A stretch of DNA of 9,382 bases. It comes from an uncultured Acetobacteraceae bacterium. GTDB taxonomy: Bacteria > Pseudomonadota > Alphaproteobacteria > Acetobacterales > Acetobacteraceae. Under the pieces are notes generated by a model that was not told the DNA's origin, ran no database searches, and saw only the letters and a list, made by a program, of their open reading frames with translations. Within the stretch, counting starts at the first letter, position 1. Each line of letters begins with the position of its first letter. Shown here in pieces: positions 6,332 through 9,382 of this stretch. A program made the position numbers and the translations under genes. Location of the stretch: positions 1 through 9,382 of the forward strand of contig CAIMEK010000169.1 of NCBI GenBank assembly GCA_903839965.1, given 5' to 3'.

Positions 6332-6690
6332 ACGTCACCCTGTCAACGGCTGATGCTGACCGGCTCGCGAAGCTGTTGGGCATGCTTGGCTCGGAACATG
6401 ACGGCGAGCGAGCCTCAGCCGGCCTTCTGGCGCACAAGCTGATTCGCGAGCGCGGCCTGACGTGGCCCGAAATAATCTGCCCTCGACAGGATTGGCACGA
6501 GCCCACCGATCCACGCGACTTGGCGGAGCAATGCGGCCGATATCCGGCCACGCTAACGCCGTGGGAACGCAAATTCCTTGCCGAGATCGCTACCGGGCCA
6601 CGGCCGCCAAGCGTGCGGCAGCTCTGGGTACTTCGCGAGATCGCGGCGCGAGTACGGGCCGCGGTTGATCTGGGAAAAACGGCATCATGA
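6328..6690 (+). CDS. Small phage-type protein of the replication operon
   Basis: This 120-residue soluble protein starts with GTG at 6328, preceded by an ideal GGAGG at 6315-6319 (8-base spacing). It has two parts. Residues 1-50 (LAKLLGMLGSEHDGERASAGLLAHKLIRERGLTWPEI) resemble the helical segment at the start of many small proteobacterial prophage proteins that count A-x-LL-x-KLL-x-E-x-GLTW. Residues 75-113 (LTPWERKFLAEIATGPRPPSVRQLWVLREIAARVRA) form a second helical module often found with it. Such proteins commonly sit directly before phage primase or helicase genes, but their biochemical role is not established. It overlaps both neighbours by four bases, so expression should be locked to the primase-helicase. 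Confidence 0.75.
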   Translation: MNVTLSTADADRLAKLLGMLGSEHDGERASAGLLAHKLIRERGLTWPEIICPRQDWHEPTDPRDLAEQCGRYPATLTPWERKFLAEIATGPRPPSVRQLWVLREIAARVRAAVDLGKTAS

Positions 6691-9056
6691 GCGCCGGCGC
6701 CGCCGGCGAATTCACACGCCTGATGGAGCCGGTTGCCCGGGCACTGCTGGGGGAGCCGGGTGAAAAGCATCATGGCGGTCAGGAATGGCGCTACGGCACC
6801 CGCGGCAGTCTGTCTATTCGCGTCGATGAAGGCACTTGGTACGACAACCAGGCCGGTTGCGGCGGCGGCACGCTTGACCTGATCCGGGTGCGAAAGAAAC
6901 TCGACAAGGAAGGCGCCCTGGACTGGTTGGCCGAGCAAAAGCTGATCACGGGCCGCCCGAAGATCGTAGCGACATACGATTACAAAGGTGCCGACGGCGC
7001 GCTGCTGTACCAGGTCGTGCGCTTCGATCCCAAGGACTTCCGGCAGCGCCGCCCGAACGGTCCGGGGAAATGGCTCTGGAAGATGCAAGGCGTGCAGCGG
7101 GTCCCTTACCGGCTGCCCGAGCTGCTGACGGCGATAGGTCAGGGCCGCGCGGTCTACATCGCCGAGGGGGAGAAGGGGGTGAACAGCCTCGTTGGCCTCG
7201 GCCTGGACGCGACCTGTTCGCCTGGAGGCGCTGGAAAGTGGCGCCTCGAATACAATCGGCACTTCGCCGGCGCCGATGTGGTGATCCTGCCCGACAACGA
7301 TCCCCAAGCCACGGACCCCAACGGCGCGCCACGATGGCACCCTGACGGCCGACCGGTACTGCCCGGCCAGGATCACGCGGCCGACGTCGCCAAGCACCTA
7401 CGGGGCATCGCTACCAGGGTGCGCGTGGTCATGCTGCCAGGCCTGCCGATCAAAGGCGACGTGTTCGATTGGATCACGGCCGGGGGCACCGCTGCGCAGC
7501 TCGCCGAGCTGGCGGAGGGCGTGGCGCCGATCGCCGCCGAGGCCGCCGCGCCAAGCCAGGATCCGGCACCGGATCCAGCGCCGCAACTCGCGGCGGCTGC
7601 GCCCACCCCAGACGACCAGGCGGCCGCCCAAATCGCGGCCGTGGTGGCGGAACTGAACGCTCGCTACATGATGGTGAGCGAGGGCGGCCGGGCCACGATC
7701 TATGCGCCTGCGCACGATCCGGTTCTGAACCGGAGCTACTTCGATCGGATGTCAGCGACCGATCTGCGGCTGCTCTACCTCAATCGGACCGTGTTCGTCG
7801 GGAACGATGAGAAGGGAAACCCGATCATGAAGGCCGCCGCGGAGATCTGGCTCCGCCACAAGGACCGGCGACAGTTCATCGGCGGGGTGACCTTCGATCC
7901 GTCCGGGCAACGCGTCGGTCCCGACACGCTCAACCTATGGCGCGGCTTCGGTGTGAAACCTCAGTCCGGCAAGTGGGGCCGGCTCAAGCGGCACATATTC
8001 GACGTTATCTGCGGGAAGGACAGCGAGCGCTTCAGCTACCTCATGAACTGGATGTGTCGCATGGTGCAGCACCCAGCCCAGCAGGGCGAGGTTGCTGTCG
8101 TCATGCGCGGCGGAGAAGGCACCGGCAAAGGAACGCTCGCGCGGGCGCTGTGTTACATCATGGGCCAGCACGGCATGGCGATCAGCAACAGCAAGCATCT
8201 AACTGGAAACTTCAACGGACATCTCAGGGATTGCGTGTTCCTGTTCGCGGACGAGGCCTTCTATGCTGGCGACCCCAGCCACGTCGGGGTGTTGAAAAGC
8301 ATCATCACCGAGCCGCATCTGACGATCGAAGCGAAGTACGCGAATGCCGTGCAGATGCCGAATTTCCTGCACCTGATGATGGCGTCCAACGAGGAATGGG
8401 TGGTGCCCGCGGCGCTCGATGCACGCCGGTTCCTCGTGTTGGAGGTATCCGAGGCACACGCGAACGACCATCCATGGTTCGCTGCGATCTGGCAGGAAAT
8501 GGAGGCCGGCGGCTATGAGGCGATGCTGCAGGACCTCCTCAGTGCCGACCTGTCCGGTTTCAACGTGCGCAACTTCCCCCTCACGGAAGGGTTGCAGCGG
8601 CAGAAGCAGCTTACGCTCGGGACCTCTGAGGCGTGGTGGCTCGACGTACTGCATCGCGGCTACGTCTATCGCTCCAAGCTGGGCCTGGAGGCCTATTTCA
8701 GCGAGTGGCGCGAGGAAGAGACGACCGAAGTTCTGTTCGCCTCCTACAGCGACTTCGCTGCCGGCCGGCGTGAACGGCACCCGATGGCACGCGAGGCCTT
8801 CGGGCGCTTCTTGCTCCGGGTGGGCGCGAAAAGCATCCGTGTGCGCAACGCAGTGGTGGGCGAGCACATCGCCGACGTGGTGACCAACCAATACGGCGAC
8901 ACCAGCCGGAAGGCCGAGCTGATCCACAAAGTCGTCAGATCGACCGGCTACAGCATCGGCACGCTGGGGCTCGCTCGCGAAGCGTTCACCGCGGCCACCG
9001 GCCTTGCGCCGGACTGGCCAGATGACGACGCCGAACCGGTAACCTGCGAGGTCTGA
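6687..9056 (+). CDS. Toprim primase / SF3-type helicase replication protein (DUF5906-like)
   Basis: This probable replication initiator makes primers and unwinds DNA for the element. Residues 27-70 (EWRYGTRGSLSIRV, WYDNQAGCGGGTLDLI) form a primase-type DNA-binding module. It lacks a four-cysteine zinc knuckle. Residues about 150-265 are a Toprim domain with E160 in EGEK, D203 and D205 in PDND, and a closing GDVFDWI (D258, D261). An Ala/Pro-rich linker (about 270-305) leads to the DUF5906-like helicase. Walker A is GGEGTGKGT at 475-483 (K481), Walker B is VFLFADE at 517-523 (D522, E523), the sensor is ASNE around N568, and DARRF at 578-582 carries the candidate arginine finger. At 789 residues it matches the size of P4 alpha-like initiators. 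It overlaps the previous gene by ATGA. Repeats starting 19 bases after its stop are its likely binding sites. Confidence 0.9.
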   Translation: MSAGAAGEFTRLMEPVARALLGEPGEKHHGGQEWRYGTRGSLSIRVDEGTWYDNQAGCGGGTLDLIRVRKKLDKEGALDWLAEQKLITGRPKIVATYDYKGADGALLYQVVRFDPKDFRQRRPNGPGKWLWKMQGVQRVPYRLPELLTAIGQGRAVYIAEGEKGVNSLVGLGLDATCSPGGAGKWRLEYNRHFAGADVVILPDNDPQATDPNGAPRWHPDGRPVLPGQDHAADVAKHLRGIATRVRVVMLPGLPIKGDVFDWITAGGTAAQLAELAEGVAPIAAEAAAPSQDPAPDPAPQLAAAAPTPDDQAAAQIAAVVAELNARYMMVSEGGRATIYAPAHDPVLNRSYFDRMSATDLRLLYLNRTVFVGNDEKGNPIMKAAAEIWLRHKDRRQFIGGVTFDPSGQRVGPDTLNLWRGFGVKPQSGKWGRLKRHIFDVICGKDSERFSYLMNWMCRMVQHPAQQGEVAVVMRGGEGTGKGTLARALCYIMGQHGMAISNSKHLTGNFNGHLRDCVFLFADEAFYAGDPSHVGVLKSIITEPHLTIEAKYANAVQMPNFLHLMMASNEEWVVPAALDARRFLVLEVSEAHANDHPWFAAIWQEMEAGGYEAMLQDLLSADLSGFNVRNFPLTEGLQRQKQLTLGTSEAWWLDVLHRGYVYRSKLGLEAYFSEWREEETTEVLFASYSDFAAGRRERHPMAREAFGRFLLRVGAKSIRVRNAVVGEHIADVVTNQYGDTSRKAELIHKVVRSTGYSIGTLGLAREAFTAATGLAPDWPDDDAEPVTCEV

Positions 9057-9074
9057 TCACCTCTGCCAGGCGCC

Positions 9075-9097
9075 TGTCCAGGGTAGAACCCTGGACA
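9075..9097. other. Perfect hairpin formed by two facing repeat copies
   Basis: The first plus-strand copy (9075-9084) and the first minus-strand copy (9088-9097) face each other across the three bases AGA, giving a 10-bp perfect stem 18 bases after the primase-helicase stop codon. It could stabilise or end the transcript, although no T-run follows. It could also be a dyad protein-binding site within the origin array. Confidence 0.5.
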
Positions 9098-9379
9098 CCC
9101 CGCCTTCTGTCCAGGGTTACCCCCTCTCGTAAGCTTCTGAAATCATTGTCCTGTCCAGGGTAACCAGGGTGTCCATGGCAGTTTCGACAAAAAACTTTTG
9201 AGCGTTGCGACGGCCGGCGGAAATCGCCCTCAGATCCGAGTGCCGATCATCTTGCAGCGGTGTCCGCTCTTAATACTTTTCTTCTACCCTGGACACCCTG
9301 GACACCCTGGACAAGCCATGAAATCCGCCAGGTTGCGCTGTCCAGGGTAGCCTCCTTGGTGGAGTGGTAACCCTGGACA
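9075..9379. repeat. Nine copies of a 10-bp iteron-like repeat
   Basis: TGTCCAGGGT occurs exactly at 9075, 9108, 9152 and 9339. Its complement ACCCTGGACA occurs at 9088, 9286, 9295, 9304 and 9370. A broken copy (CCAGGGTGTCCATGG) spans 9164-9178. The copies at 9286, 9295 and 9304 are a head-to-tail array with a 9-bp period sharing end bases. Flanking bases are usually C or G before and A or T after. No coding frame runs through the region. The array touches the right edge and may continue beyond it. Confidence 0.9.
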
Positions 9380-9382
9380 CCC

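Larger units (their letters stand above)
3203..9382 (+). mobile_element. Left part of a tRNA-integrated element (satellite- or prophage-like)
   Basis: This runs from the tRNA fragment to the right edge, where it is cut off. It contains an integrase, an AlpA-like regulator, several small co-directional genes with 4-base overlaps, a primase-helicase and a repeat array resembling an origin. All genes read left to right. No structural, packaging, lysis or conjugation gene is visible, so the class (P4-like satellite, prophage early region or other integrative element) is unresolved. Confidence 0.7.
9057..9382. other. Candidate replication origin of the element
   Basis: The 326 bases after the primase-helicase stop contain no gene. 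They combine three marks of an iteron origin: clustered copies of a 10-bp word in both orientations, AT-rich patches in an otherwise GC-rich element (9123-9150, 9181-9204 and especially 9268-9286 with TTAATACTTTTCTTCTA), and position next to the initiator gene. The strongest AT-rich patch directly adjoins the tandem repeat triplet, as a DNA unwinding element would. P4 and staphylococcal pathogenicity island initiators bind such repeats. Binding here is inferred, not shown. Confidence 0.6.

Noticed and set aside
5997..7397. 466-aa open frame on the minus strand
   Set aside because: It crosses three tightly overlapping plus-strand genes with good start signals and recognisable motifs. Its product is Arg/Pro/Ser-rich with no family character.
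8199..8927. 242-aa minus-strand open frame within the primase-helicase
   Set aside because: It is antisense to the Walker A/B-bearing helicase domain, and no recognisable motif or start signal is seen.
9286..9313. CRISPR array suggested by repeated ACCCTGGAC
   Set aside because: Repeats are only 9-10 bp, directly abutting, in both orientations and without unique spacers. They fit protein-binding iterons.

Overview
The window is GC-rich, dense bacterial DNA with alphaproteobacterial character. Codons strongly favour G or C in the third position. A tyrosine integrase, an AlpA-type regulator, a primase-helicase and an FG-GAP/Ig-like surface protein occur together in a style seen in Rhodospirillales/Acetobacteraceae and related groups. 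That placement comes from protein style only and is tentative.

Layout. (1) 1-1771: the 3' end of a large, probably exported protein. It has Ig-like beta-sandwich domains followed by six FG-GAP/VCBS-type repeats of exactly 48 residues, arranged as three copies of a 96-residue ABAB unit. (2) About 1854-2786: a decayed IS4-family (Tn5/IS50-like) insertion sequence. Its transposase has lost reading frame twice and has lost the middle of its catalytic domain. (3) 2787-3152: about 365 bases with no credible gene. (4) 3153-3202: the 3' part of a tRNA-Gly(TCC) gene on the minus strand without its 5' half, as expected for a displaced attachment-site copy. (5) 3203-9382: the left part of an integrative element that runs off the right edge.

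The element carries, all on the plus strand: a P4-type tyrosine integrase; an unrecognised 231-aa protein overlapping it by 4 bases; an AlpA-like DNA-binding protein; then a tight three-gene operon (unrecognised 170-aa protein, 120-aa small phage-type protein, 789-aa Toprim + SF3 primase-helicase) in which consecutive genes overlap by 4 bases. Immediately after the primase-helicase stop, 9075-9379 holds nine exact copies of a 10-bp word (TGTCCAGGGT or its complement), including a tandem triplet next to an AT-rich stretch. This looks like an iteron-type replication origin for the primase-helicase.

Working model (inference): the integrase and AlpA-like factor control entry and exit at a tRNA-Gly gene, and the primase-helicase operon replicates the excised circle from the adjacent origin. 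This is the logic of P4-like phage satellites and related integrative elements. No capsid, portal, terminase or conjugation gene is visible here, so satellite, prophage and other integrative element cannot be distinguished. The most original material is the repeat array and the two unrecognised proteins (4695-5390 and 5819-6331).
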